Assembly (NCBI RefSeq): GCF_010183535.1
Contig: NC_071331.1
Coordinates: 4,836,001 to 4,900,000, forward strand
Reading direction: 5' to 3'
Length of the DNA stretch: 64,000 nucleotides
Source of the DNA: Caenorhabditis remanei
Lineage: Eukaryota > Nematoda > Chromadorea > Rhabditida > Rhabditidae
In this document: positions 31,774-42,847 of the stretch, piece by piece
How positions within the stretch are numbered: the stretch's first letter is position 1
Layout of the letters: every line of letters begins with the position of its first letter
Translations under genes and position numbers: made by a program
The notes under the pieces: model-generated
The model's input: only the letters and a program-made list of their open reading frames with translations
Told to the model about the DNA's origin: nothing
Databases searched by the model: none

Positions 31774-34746
31774 TTATAATCGATTAATGGATTGTTCAAG
31801 AAGGGAGATAAATTTACCGGGGGAGAGAAATTCAGGGCAATTAGATGTGATGGAATTCCAGATGGGGACAGTGGAAGAGAAGAAATCATTTACTTGTGGT
31901 CTAATACAAATGAGGGTCATGGGTCGTCGGTTAGAGTTAGACAGTCTGACATAAGAGTGGATTTCAGGAAAGAAAGTGGCGCCGCAAATTATTTTATAGA
32001 GGAGTATTAATTGAGATTTAAGACGACGGTGACGGAGGGAGTATAAATCAAGAATCTCAAGACGGTTTAGATAGGAAGTATAGCGAATGTTACATCTCTG
32101 AAGAACTTTCCTGGTGAAAGATCGGAGAGGTTTTTCTAGTTTATGAGAGAGAGTGCTAGAGGGAGAAGGAGAGTAGACAGCTGAGCAATATTCAAGAACT
32201 GGAAGGACGTAGGTGTTGAATAAGTGCTTGTAGAGAGGAAGTGATCGAGATCGGAATGACTTGAGTAGTTGGCTGCAGCGAAGGATAGCTAATGAGGAAG
32301 TTTTGGCGATATGGCTATCAAATTTCAAATGAGAGTCTGTTAATAATCCTAAGTCCCGTACTACTGCGGATTCGGTGATGGGGATGGAGTCTATATGGTA
32401 ATGATGACCCGGGTTTTTAGCACCGAGCCTAAGGAGAGTGGTTTTTGTGTGAGCCAGAGGGAGGGAGTTGGCAGAGGCCCATTCGGAAACAATGTCAATA
32501 CCAGATTGTAAAAGTATCGAGTCATGAGAATACAGCTTGATATCATCCGCAAAAGCGGCAAAGTGTATGCTAGAAGGGAGAGAAAGGAGGAGATCGTTTA
32601 TGAAGATTAAAAAAAGGAGAGGGCCGGCTACTGTACCTTGGGGAACTCCAGAGGGTATGGGGGAGATTATACTATCGATAGATCCGTTAACCATGACGGA
32701 GAAAGTACGATCCTTCAGAAAGGATTGGAACCAGGAAACGTATTGTAGGGGGACACCAAAACCTTTAAGTTTTTGGAGCAAGAGGGTGTGGTTTACTTGG
32801 TCAAATGCTTTCCGAAAATCGAAAAAGACTACGTCAACAGTCTGGTGGTCTTTGAGAATCCTTTTGTAGTTGGACGTAGAGTAAACAAGAGAGCTGGGGC
32901 AAGAGCGACGGGGAAGGAACCCATGCTGGTGAACGCTGAACTGGTGGCCTACGTCCAATCTAATTTGACGACAGATTATTCTTTCGAAAAGGCGCGCGAA
33001 GGGATCTGTTAAACTTATGGGACGGTAATTTTGAGGCGAGGAGGGATTACCTTTCTTGAAGACGGGTATAATAGTGGCGTGTAACCAGGCTTTGGGAACA
33101 GTAGAGGTTTTAAAAGACTCAGAGAAAATTATAGAGAGAGGGAGGGCAAGGGTAGTGGCGCATTGTTTGATAACGTAGTAATTGGCTAAATGAACTGAGA
33201 AACCACATTTGGGAGGAATCTTGGAGATAGCTTGCTCTATAACCCAGGGAGGAAAAAGATCCATGAGTGGGAGTGTATGGGGGGAAGATGAGGTCTTTGT
33301 GGTCAAGAAGGATGGGGAGGAGGAGCCAGTGGAATTATAATTTGATAGAAATTCAGTCGAGAAAATGGAAGCTTTTGCGGAATCCGAAGTAATCAATTCA
33401 TTGCCTACGGAAAGATGTGGGATTGCAGACCTGCACTTTACCCGTGAGTTAATTAAGGTACGAGATGACCTACTGTGGAGGGAGGCGAGGATATAGTTTT
33501 CGCGGCGGTGTAATTTTATTTTCATACTATGTTGGATATTCTTGATTCGCGCTTTGAATTTTTGAATTAGAGCAGGGGGAGGAGTGGATAGCTTAAGAGC
33601 TTTAGAATATGAGGCGCGAACCCGTTTGAGCTGCCTAGAGAGGTTAGAGGGACCACGGGTTTTGACAGGAGACATGAAGGGGGTGTGGGAGGAAATTAGA
33701 TTGGAAAGTAATGAGATAAATGTATCGTATTTGTCAGATGCTGATGGGAGGGTGCTGAGTAGAAGATCCCAATCAGTAGAGGCAAGTGAGGAGTTAAGGG
33801 CTTTGAAATCGCATTTACGGTAGTCAAGGCGATTGCGACAAGTGGGTAAAGGTCTGGATGTATTAGAGTTTGTAATGGGGGGCCCGAATACACAATGCAC
33901 GCTGAGATGATCTGAATTGAGAAGAGGTGGACTGCTTTCTAATTTATAGATGGGAAAATCGTTGGATGTGATAATGAGGTCAAGAATGTTCGAAGAAGTA
34001 GTGCCAATTCTGGTGGGGAAGTTGGTGAGCTGAGCAAAGCCACGGGAATCTAGAAAGCTTTGGAACTTGTGAGGGGCATGAGATTTTTGAGACCAGACTA
34101 TTTCGGGAAAACTGAAATCCCAGATTAGGAGACATGATTTGAGAGGAAGGATAGTATTAAGGTGATTCAAGAGGGCTTCGGACTCAAGGATGCGTGAGTC
34201 GGGTGGTCTATAAACAAGGCATATAGTAAATGGGGCGAAGTTAGAAGAAGAAGCAGCGGCTGGGGCAATCTTGCAGGAAAGAATTTCAGACTTGTGGAGA
34301 GGATAGTGGACTGCTGAATTAATTTCAATTGGAGAGACGGTGATACTGCTTTTGGACAAAATTGCGACTCCGCCTCCTCGAGACTTATGATGTAGGGAGG
34401 GATCGCGGTCAAACCTAACGATATTTATATCAGGAAAGGTGAAAAGAGCAGATGATACTGTTTGATCAAGGAAGGTTTCGGTTAATGCTAGGAGGAGATG
34501 GTTGGAGGATCGGAAGAAGTCGATGATGAGGCAAATTTTGGATAGAGTAGCGGCACCGCGAACGTTGGAAAGTAGAAAATCTATGCTTATGTCAGACTGT
34601 CTGGATTGGATGGCAGGGGAAGACTGAGTGAGATAGGAATGAGAAGGAGAGATGAGAGAAGAAGGAGAATTAGATGGAGGAACGAACGTGGGAGAAGAGA
34701 GTAGGGGAAAAGGAGGATGACAGGCATCTAGATAAAAGGGCGAGGG
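31774..34746 (-). CDS. LINE ORF2: endonuclease plus reverse transcriptase
   Basis: An open frame of 990 residues, with no ATG near its start; it overlaps ORF1 by 19 nt in another frame. The N-terminal part matches apurinic-type endonucleases: NVRG, LTETFLD (catalytic Glu), SRGGGVAIL and a final SDH. The usual GDFN is WDFS here, so a catalytic Asn appears substituted. The RT part has NYRPISLT, FFDFRKAFDQVNH, GVPQGTVAGPLLFLIFINDL and the catalytic FADD at about 32553-32542 (residue about 732). The product would nick the target and reverse-transcribe the element RNA. The missing start codon suggests reinitiation or frameshifting from ORF1. Confidence 0.88.
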   Translation of the reverse strand, partial: PSPFYLDACHPPFPLLSSPTFVPPSNSPSSLISPSHSYLTQSSPAIQSRQSDISIDFLLSNVRGAATLSKICLIIDFFRSSNHLLLALTETFLDQTVSSALFTFPDINIVRFDRDPSLHHKSRGGGVAILSKSSITVSPIEINSAVHYPLHKSEILSCKIAPAAASSSNFAPFTICLVYRPPDSRILESEALLNHLNTILPLKSCLLIWDFSFPEIVWSQKSHAPHKFQSFLDSRGFAQLTNFPTRIGTTSSNILDLIITSNDFPIYKLESSPPLLNSDHLSVHCVFGPPITNSNTSRPLPTCRNRLDYRKCDFKALNSSLASTDWDLLLSTLPSASDKYDTFISLLSNLISSHTPFMSPVKTRGPSNLSRQLKRVRASYSKALKLSTPPPALIQKFKARIKNIQHSMKIKLHRRENYILASLHSRSSRTLINSRVKCRSAIPHLSVGNELITSDSAKASIFSTEFLSNYNSTGSSSPSFLTTKTSSSPHTLPLMDLFPPWVIEQAISKIPPKCGFSVHLANYYVIKQCATTLALPLSIIFSESFKTSTVPKAWLHATIIPVFKKGNPSSPQNYRPISLTDPFARLFERIICRQIRLDVGHQFSVHQHGFLPRRSCPSSLVYSTSNYKRILKDHQTVDVVFFDFRKAFDQVNHTLLLQKLKGFGVPLQYVSWFQSFLKDRTFSVMVNGSIDSIISPIPSGVPQGTVAGPLLFLIFINDLLLSLPSSIHFAAFADDIKLYSHDSILLQSGIDIVSEWASANSLPLAHTKTTLLRLGAKNPGHHYHIDSIPITESAVVRDLGLLTDSHLKFDSHIAKTSSLAILRCSQLLKSFRSRSLPLYKHLFNTYVLPVLEYCSAVYSPSPSSTLSHKLEKPLRSFTRKVLQRCNIRYTSYLNRLEILDLYSLRHRRLKSQLILLYKIICGATFFPEIHSYVRLSNSNRRPMTLICIRPQVNDFFSSTVPIWNSITSNCPEFLSPGKFISLLEQSINRL

Positions 34747-35558
34747 TTACGGTTCAGCTTGTAGTCGATATCCACCATGATATACTTGGAAGACTTTTCC
34801 TTCAGATTGTTATCGTATACGAACTTTCTCGATTCGTAAAGTCTTTTCAGCTCCTCCTTAGTGAGATCTCTCCGAGCTCGTGGGCGATTCTGGATGGACG
34901 AGAGAGACGGGTCGGAGTTTTTAACTTTGTAGAAACCATGAAGAAATTTGTCACGCTCGGCGTTGTTAGCGAACTGGAGTTTCAGTGGGCGACAGGCGGT
35001 ATTTGAAAAGTGACGATGAGCTTCGGAAGGCACCGGCAGTCCGTGAGTGGTACTGAATTTAGTGAAAAAAACCAGGTCCAACTTCTCTTGATCAGGGTCT
35101 TCTTTATTATCTGGCATCCTCTCGACAACGGCCCGAGTGGCCTTGTCCATGATTTTAGCGGCCTCTTTAGCAATAGAAAGTGTATCGATAGGCTTAGCCA
35201 AACCATTCGAAGCAGCGTTAGCGTAGGATTTGGTATTCGTGGAGGGATCAGTGAAGACATCGTCGCGAACAATTAAACTAACCGGCTGTCCGATAGGAAA
35301 TGGGTCTGGAAGGATAGGACAAGTGTCGGTCAGCCTTTCGCTGACTTTGGCGGACGCGGATTCCATCAGGCTAGATTGAAGTTCATTGATTTGGTGGGTC
35401 AGTTTCACGACATGATCGTAAAGCTTCCTGTAGTCTTCGTAGGCAACATAACCGTCGATAATATCAGAATCCGTGAGAGCCCTTTTAAGGCTAGGGGGGC
35501 CGTGTTTCAGCATCGCAATATTGATAATACAGCAGAATATAGAGTAGAAAAAAATCAA
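34728..35558 (-). CDS. LINE ORF1: putative RNA-binding/chaperone protein
   Basis: 276 aa ending NRNPRPFI. Residues 30-65 (YRKLYDHVVKLTHQINELQ) have heptad-like spacing suggesting a short coiled coil. The C-terminal half is Arg/Lys-rich (RPRARRDLTKEELKRLYESR). No zinc knuckle or PHD finger is evident. Position before an RT-encoding ORF and size fit LINE ORF1 proteins, which coat the element RNA. Its stop codon lies within the start of ORF2. Confidence 0.75.
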   Translation of the reverse strand: MIFFYSIFCCIINIAMLKHGPPSLKRALTDSDIIDGYVAYEDYRKLYDHVVKLTHQINELQSSLMESASAKVSERLTDTCPILPDPFPIGQPVSLIVRDDVFTDPSTNTKSYANAASNGLAKPIDTLSIAKEAAKIMDKATRAVVERMPDNKEDPDQEKLDLVFFTKFSTTHGLPVPSEAHRHFSNTACRPLKLQFANNAERDKFLHGFYKVKNSDPSLSSIQNRPRARRDLTKEELKRLYESRKFVYDNNLKEKSSKYIMVDIDYKLNRNPRPFI

Positions 35559-35606
35559 TAAAATATCGATGAGGGAGGGTTGGGAGAGACGACCTCTCAG
35601 GACCTG

Positions 35607-35739
35607 AACACGGGGAGACTATGAGAACACGGGGAGACTATGTGAACACGGGGAGACTATGAGAACACGGGGAGACTATGAGAACACGGGGAGACTATGA
35701 GAACACGGGGAGACTATGAGAACACGGGGAGACTATGAG
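35607..35739. repeat. Seven 19-bp tandem repeats at the LINE 5' side
   Basis: Unit AACACGGGGAGACTATGAG, seven copies without gaps; the second has TGTG in place of TGAG at the unit boundary. They lie 49 nt upstream of ORF1 and may be promoter monomers, as at the 5' end of some mammalian L1 elements, or a simple satellite. Confidence 0.85.
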
Positions 35740-36369
35740 AACAGTTCTTTTCTCGATTTTTTTTCTGTTCCCAGAAACTTATCATTCAGGCACATGACGA
35801 ACATCACAATTCAACGAGGACAATATCTCAAATGACATTGAATTGAATAATTTATTCAATCAACAAAACGCGTCTATCAAACTCAACTCAACTCAAATTT
35901 TTGAGATCGTTATGTTTCAAATCAACGCTAGCAGTGAAATTACTTTTTCAAATTTAGTGCAGACTTCGTGTTTTTCCTTTTTTAATTACTAAGCCACCAT
36001 TAGTGGAGGACCGGTCAGTTTCCAAAATAGAACCGGATCAACTGAAAAAAAGAAATAAATAAACTTTTCCAATTTCATTCGAATCATTTAAATGTTATGT
36101 CTTTGTGTGAGAATGGTACTGCAACGATTGAAGAGACACAAAGAACTGTCAGATAACTTTATATTCCATAGAAAACTAGTGATAAGACGGCAATTCAAGG
36201 CAATGCTACTCGTGAACAACGACAATAAAGCATCGGAAATTGAACCCGTAATGTTCATATCAATTTACACAAAGGTTGATACATGAAAACAAGCGGGGGA
36301 AAACGGTAATTCAAGAGTAGTAAGTGACGCTTTCTCTACAAGAACCTGAGAGGAAACATCTCTTTTCCA

Positions 36370-36435
36370 CTGTTTCAAAACTATAATTTTTTGCTTTAAA
36401 CTCATCGTTGCTAATTCTCCCCTTTTACCCGCTTT
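36370..36435 (+). ncRNA. Predicted 21U-RNA gene
   Basis: Exact core 36370-36377, TAAT with T at 36415 (spacing 38). Confidence 0.68.
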
Positions 36436-38994
36436 TCAAAATTGTGCATCAATAAATGTTTTCTTCTGTTCCATCAAATCGATAATCTCTGCTCCGGAGA
36501 TATTATTTGATGCAAAACCCATTAACATTTTTTTCTTTTATGTCATAATTTGCTTGGAAAGAAGATGAATCATCTTGTCGAAAACACTGCAGAAATTTTT
36601 CCTACAGTAATCCTTAAAAACAGGATTTTTTTGTTGCTCTAGTGGGTTCTCCTGGTTTCTTTTTATGATTCTCCAGAAACTCAATCACGGATTGACTGTA
36701 AAATGTGTTTACACAACGTGTTTTACAAAACGTGTGATATATCAAGTCTTAACATAAGTGACTGTTTTGAAACGGGCCAATATGTACTTGCCATGCATAT
36801 TCGCATTGTATGTTTTGGTCTAACTATTATAGATTCAACTATTATAGATTTTTAGTAGATAATACTGCCTTTCGCTTTAAATGCCGTGAACACTAAGTAT
36901 CGATTCTCTCTGATTTTATACCGCTTCAAGTTCGTTACATTGACTGGCTTTTTTCAACTCACGTAGTTCAATTTGGTTATATTCCTTGATGTTTACAGAA
37001 GTTGTCTTTTGTGTTTAGAACTCGAAGTTATGCAATAATAGTCTCCCTTCAAAGCAAAAAAGTAGCAAACAAAAAAGATTAAATAAATACTGGGACATAA
37101 AAAGAAACGTGGAGCACACCCGGACAACGTTGTACGAAATCTTTGCTTTTCGTTACAACTTTTAGTTGTTATATTATTAGGTATTAAAAAAAAATTACCG
37201 TTCCAGTTGTTAAGAAAATAGTGATTCTATTTTAAACATTGTTCCGAATTTTTCTTTCGCTCCAGAACTCTTCTTTAAAATTTTAATTCATAAAATCTTT
37301 TCTCAAAATTATTTTTTTAAATCCTTAAAACGTTACTCAAATTAGCAGTTTCTCATAATGATAAAAAAGTTGTTGAGATAGTACGTTCAAAGTTATGCAA
37401 AAATACAAAAAGAGTTGTTCAAAGCAAGAAAAAATTAGTGCCTTTTTAGATGTTTCATTAATTCCTTATGACACCCTTGTGAAATTTCTTGCCGTTTCAA
37501 AACAATTTTTCAATTCATCCAAAAATACGTTTAATTATTGTATAGTCTTGTCATTTGATATAAATCATTTGAACACGCAAAAAAACTCAACTTTTTTCTT
37601 TGTATTTTGAATATCTCTTTTTGTATTTTTTGTTTAAAAAAAGTTGAGCTTATCTAACTTTTCCAGGTTTTTTTTTCTGTTTTGAATGTGCTTCTTATTG
37701 TTTGTTTGTTTGGCAAAATTGTTCGACATTGACCGAGTTTACGTTTAAAATTTTACGAATTATGAAAGTTTGTTTTGTGCTTGTGTTTTCTGAGATTGGT
37801 GACTCAACTAACATTTTATTCAAAAATTGTTTGCGCTCTTTCACATTCTTTTTTCTTTTTCTCAGGATTTATTTGACATTGTAGGTGAACTTCAAGATGT
37901 TGATTTGCCACATTCTACAATATTTTTTATTTCAAATGTTAAAAATGGAAACGTATGCTCAGGTTCGGATATAATAATCGTCATTCAAGTCAATTTCATT
38001 ATTATGTTACCCTCCTTGAAATTGAGGAAGTTTTATACTAAAAATATAAAATTTTGTCTTTTTATCGAAAAAAAAGCAATATTTTTCCGATTGTAACCTG
38101 TTGCTGATTCAGTAATTGTTGGATTCACTGTATTGTGCTGTACTTATTGAAAAATTCATTACACGAATACAGAACTTCTTTAATGAAATGGAAAATAGTT
38201 ACATTGGTGGCCAAAATTTATTTTAAATGGTTTTTTTGCTCTGACCTTTTCAAAGTTGGCGTATTGAGCTCAAAAATTACGAAACACAAACACAAAAATC
38301 CACACTCTTAAATTTAATTTGTATCTCTAATCTCGTTATGAAAACCAGTTTGAATAATATCATTTTTCTGTTGCTTATAAGCTTGATAATTATACGATTA
38401 GTGTAGTTTTCCAATTTCTTATTGTTGATGTTTTTTAATTTTTCGAATTTGAGTATGACATCAACACGACTGTTCCAATTGCTGTGAGCTCGGAGCATAA
38501 GCGTTTGCAATATGAAACAAGGTACCACAAGTGATCAATAAAAAATTCATTTAATCAGTAGCGACAAGTTTTAACACAATGTTGAAATGTTAGAGAAACA
38601 GTAGAAAAAATGTGTTTCACGAAATTTTTCCTAGTTTTAGAAAGGATATTACAGACCAAACGAAATAATTAGGCAAAAACCTGGATTTTAGATTTTCTCT
38701 AGATAATTTCCGACTGCCAATAGAGTGTGTTCTCTCATTTTCAATTAAACTATGAAACTTATTTGATTTTGAAAAAATGCCGGTTTCTATAAATGTTCAA
38801 TTACATTAACCACAAAATTAAAATTGGTTTCATTTTTTTAACTGCAACATTTTTGGGATTCAGTAGATACCAAATTCGTAGATATGCAAAACGCCTGTGG
38901 GACTGGGATCAGTACAAATACACCAAAGTAGTAGTTTAAAAAGCTATACAAACAGTGAAATCGGTTAAGAGGTTCCTTGTTTTGCAACTTATTC

Positions 38995-39062
38995 CTGTTT
39001 CATGCATGTTTTGAAACGTCTCCATAATGGAAAAATTTTATTTTTTTTTTGATTGTGAATAA
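38995..39062 (+). ncRNA. Predicted 21U-RNA gene, low-complexity product
   Basis: Exact core 38995-39002, TATT with T at 39042 (spacing 40). The predicted RNA would begin with a run of U, so this assignment is weaker. Confidence 0.4.
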
Positions 39063-39294
39063 GGTTTAGTGGAAAACGTAGTTTTTTGATTGATAAAAAC
39101 AAAATTTTGTGAAAAATTTCTTCGTACAAACCTGAATAGTTTAATTTCAGCAAGTTCTAACCAGACAAGATTGTCGATATGTGTTTAATGTGTTTGGTCT
39201 CAAAATTAAATTTTATTTCCGCTTTATTAAAACTAATCTTTTTCTAGAACCTTTTCGATTTAGTCTTGGGTTTTTAAGGTAGGGTGAGAAAACC

Positions 39295-39640
39295 ATACTT
39301 GTCAACCGGGCCGGCTCGTAACTCGCGTCAAGATGAATATTATGAGCTGAAAAATATACCAAAATGTAGATCTCGACGAGTTCTATGTCTGTCACCTACT
39401 ACGGGCCGGATGTCTATTCGTTAATATGCCGCGGGCCGGGCTAGAATGGCTTTTTTGGCCATTTCCGCGTTTTTTGGCACTTTTTCCCGGCCCGCGGCAC
39501 ATTAACGAAAAGCCATCCGGCCCCTAGCAAGTCACGGGCATAGAACTCGTCGAGATCTACATTTTGGTATATTTTTCAGCTCATTTCAGCGAGTTACGCG
39601 CCGGCCTGTGTCGGCACGTTTCGGCCCGGTTGACAAGTAT
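39295..39640. repeat. GC-rich hairpin element with ATACTTGTCA ends
   Basis: ATACTTGTCA (39295) and TGACAAGTAT (39631-39640) bound a 346-bp hairpin. ATATACCAAAATGTAGATCT and its complement pair internally. The sequence is shared with 10960-11140 inside the TTAA foldback. Confidence 0.75.
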
Positions 39641-40156
39641 GAAGAACACCGTTTCCATTCATACACAATTTTCCCGTTTCTACTTTCTTCGAACTACTCT
39701 GGAATCAAATAAAAAAATAATCCCTCACGAATATCCTGATCGGAAATCCCCTTCAAAATCGAGATTTGGAAACCTACTGCCAGCGAGTAAGCAATTTGAA
39801 CAAGGTGATTCATATGTATGTTTGACAGTAGCAATTTCAATCTAACATCTTTTGTTTTAAATGGAGATGTTGAAATAGAAGTTTTATGTGTTTTTGTTTT
39901 CCAATTTTTTAAATCTAACGGAAAAAACTGTTTTAAAATATTTTCAAAACGTCATGATTTCATTTACATGTGTTTCCGCCGCATTTTTGGTTAGCCAGAA
40001 GTGTTGTTTCAACAGAAATAGTTTTTGAGACGGTACAGGAAGAAAACATTTTTCAAATGAAGGTTGACCCATACAAATGTAGCTCTTTCACTTTTGTAAA
40101 CTGGATCTTCCTTTGTAAAACTTATTTTTGAAACTGCTCTTAAAACAGTACGAAAT

Positions 40157-40222
40157 AAATCCAACGTTTCGATACAACTATTTTTGAAGCTTACACAAAA
40201 CTTTCAAAACTTACTGAAACTG
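40157..40222 (-). ncRNA. Predicted 21U-RNA gene, variant core
   Basis: Variant core CAGTTTCA 40222-40215, YRNT T at 40177 (spacing 38). Confidence 0.45.
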
Positions 40223-40457
40223 GATTCTTTTTCGATAACTATTAATGAATCCCACTATGCGAAATTTATATATTTTCTTGGAATCGCAGTACTGTTGATG
40301 GTCTTCTCCAGAACATTCAAAGAATGATAGTGAAAATGCAGAAATTAAATTTAGAAGTTATTGTTTCAGCGCTATTGTAAGTACGCTCTATTGCAATATT
40401 TTTTGGTGGGTTTACTACAAACATAACAAAAACGTTTCCAGCATTTTTGTTGAAATT

Positions 40458-40523
40458 AAGTTTTTAAAACACAACACATTATTGAGATTTGTAAGGTCCA
40501 TAAACATAATGTTTTTGAAACAG
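40458..40523 (-). ncRNA. Predicted 21U-RNA gene
   Basis: Exact core 40523-40516, YRNT T at 40478 (spacing 38). A variant core TTGTTTCA on the other strand (40361-40368) has T at 40407 (spacing 39), a possible convergent neighbour. Confidence 0.68.
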
Positions 40524-42259
40524 TGAACCGGCGCCATGATTTCCTATCCAATCTGCAATTAGATAATGATTACTGTTTTAGAAACTTTTTTTCACGTTAC
40601 AAATTTATATTATCTAGTGAATTGTGGAACCATACCGTTACCCTTAATTCCAGAACTCCTTGAGCATTGTTTTTTCAGTTCCGGTTATTTTTCAATGAAT
40701 CGATTATCTAGTTAAGAAGATTTTGATGTAATAGTGTTCAGGGTTTCCAACTTTCTTGTCCAGTTTTGCACCGACACTCCCTGCAAGATTAACGAGATTG
40801 TTGTCAGCATTTTACAATTTTGTGAGAAATTACAAATTGGCTTTTGTTTAATTTGTTTTTGGGTGTCACATAACGAATTCCTACGAAAACCGTTTGAATC
40901 AACATGAGTTTCCAAAACAGAAAACTTATGAAACGCAATCTGATATGAGTTGATCGCAGAAACTTCTGATTCTACAAATGGATAAAATATTTCTAAACCG
41001 AAAGATCATTTGAAAAATCGCATGTTGAGCATAATAAACATGAACTCAGAATCTATTTATGATGATGTTCTGTAACAGAAACGAGTTTATAATAATGCTG
41101 AATGTGTAATAAAGTTGTTTGATTTTCCGAAAATTTTGAAGTGTTTCTAATTAACCACGTTTCCAAAGTATAACCAGATATTAATAAAACCGAGTTTTGT
41201 TCTCGGAAGGGTTTCATTCAAAAATTGCAACTGTTGCAGTCGTACGGTATATAGATTCACTCCACCGAAATGCCGTTTTTGAAGGAAAATTTAATTTAAT
41301 TCATAACAAAGTGTTAAGATTATGCTATAGCACACACAGTTGTGCATTTTAAAACTAAGATCAATTGTTCACTGTTTTTCAAAAATTTTAACTTGCCACT
41401 GATTCAAAATTTTTTGGTTATTTATTCGTCCCCTTGAAATGACAATGATTGACACTTGTCGTTCTTTATAACAAAAGTTGGAATTTATTTTCATTCTTTC
41501 CCGTTTCATTAAATTGATTTGCAATGATGATTGGATTAGCTTCCAATCCAATCGACCAACAATTGCGTGGCACTCGGAATTTTTTCGAAAACATTGATAA
41601 AATGTTCACTAAACAATAATAACACCCAACACACAGTCCAAGAAAATGTTAACGTTTTCCTCCAAATCACCTATATGAGTTGTGTAATGATGTTCTGATG
41701 TTTTTGGAGAATATTTATAAAGGTTTTATTTGTTTTCAATACTTATGGTTTTCCCAGTTGATCCGTTTTTTGAATTAAATTAATATAATATTCTGTCTAT
41801 TAAAAACAGTTTTTTAATGTTTTGAGTATTTTTTCATTTTTCAGTTGTGTTGCAAATTTGTTCTTAAATGCTGAAAATGCAGTACTGCCAATGTCCATCA
41901 AAACATTTTTTTTTGAAACTGAAAAAAAAATTTGAAACGTAGATTTTTTTTCATAAATCTGTTTAAATTGCTTACTACTTATTCAGACAGATAAACAGTG
42001 TGACTCGACTTTTTTTGTTTCGTTATTAATTCGTTCTTCCAGTTGGTATAGTTGAATAACTTTAAAATTCTGGAAAAGGGCTAGAGGTTACTGTAGAAGT
42101 TAACAGATCTCGAAAATACAAATTTGAAGTCGTTGTAGGTGAAATAAAGTGCAATTTGAGCTATTTATTATCTGGAGATCGTTTGTTAAATGTATTTTTA
42201 ATTTGTAACTTGGTGAGTTCTCGAATTTCTTGTTGTTTACAAAAAATGTTACTTTTTCA

Positions 42260-42324
42260 CTGTTTCAACTTTTTTTCAATAGACTAACCTTCCAGCAATG
42301 CATTACTTCTGATGTATTTCATAT
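42260..42324 (+). ncRNA. Predicted 21U-RNA gene (paralogue of 50246)
   Basis: Exact core 42260-42267, CATT with T at 42304 (spacing 37). Core, spacer and CATT are conserved with the unit at 50246; the predicted 21-mers differ. Confidence 0.68.
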
Positions 42325-42781
42325 AAATTGAAATACAATGTTTCGAACTGATTGAGTTTTGAAAAGTGTCAAAGAATACAGAAACTTTCAACATCAAACT
42401 ATTACCGATTAGAATTGAAAACAACACTAGACGAGTGGCTATAAAATCATTATGTGCTTCAATAGCAGACCAAAAACAGAAACATTTTTGATGCACATTT
42501 TTCGGATTCTGTACAACATTATTTTTAAACCTTCTTTTAATAACTTGAAATCGATCAGCATTTTTGAGAACTCAATTTTTTACATGCGTACCAGAGTTGA
42601 AGATTTAATTTAACTGAAGTGGTTGGAGTGATTCAATAAAAGCCTTAGCAGGTTGATACAGCAAATGTGCTCGTTACGTCGAAACCTTCAGAACCAGAAA
42701 ATCTGTTAAATGAAAAATGATTGAAACTGACTAAACAGTGCGTAAGGAGTTCTGGAAATATATGATAGGTAACAAAAAGAC

Positions 42782-42847
42782 AATCGATGATCGGACCCGT
42801 GACTGGGTTGTGACAAACTCTGATCTTAAAAGAGCAAGTTGAAACAG
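42782..42847 (-). ncRNA. Predicted 21U-RNA gene
   Basis: Exact core 42847-42840, YRNT T at 42802 (spacing 38). Confidence 0.68.

Larger units (their letters stand above)
31475..35745 (-). mobile_element. Non-LTR retrotransposon (LINE), nearly complete, CR1/Jockey-like
   Basis: From 5' to 3' on the minus strand: seven 19-bp tandem units (35739-35607), ORF1 (35558-34728), ORF2 with endonuclease and reverse transcriptase (34746-31774), and a short 3' region with a run of 18 C residues (31570-31553) ending near an A/T-rich TAAATTAAATTAAAT tract. Both ORFs are free of stops over their length, which suggests recent insertion. It sits inside the predicted piRNA cluster and contains no core motif. 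Assignment to the CR1/Jockey group is from the overall RT pattern and is tentative. Exact ends are uncertain by tens of bases. Confidence 0.85.
35746..39294. other. Gene-free part of the cluster
   Basis: No host gene is visible. Two exact cores (36370, 38995) and a CCGTTTCA (37493-37500) are seen. The remainder is AT-rich with many A/T runs. Confidence 0.55.

Noticed and set aside
31724..33823. Plus-strand frames over the LINE
   Set aside because: Shadows of ORF2 on the opposite strand, with no domain similarity.
35607..35739. Regular short repeats suggestive of a CRISPR array
   Set aside because: The units are head-to-tail without spacers, in a eukaryotic genome and beside a LINE.
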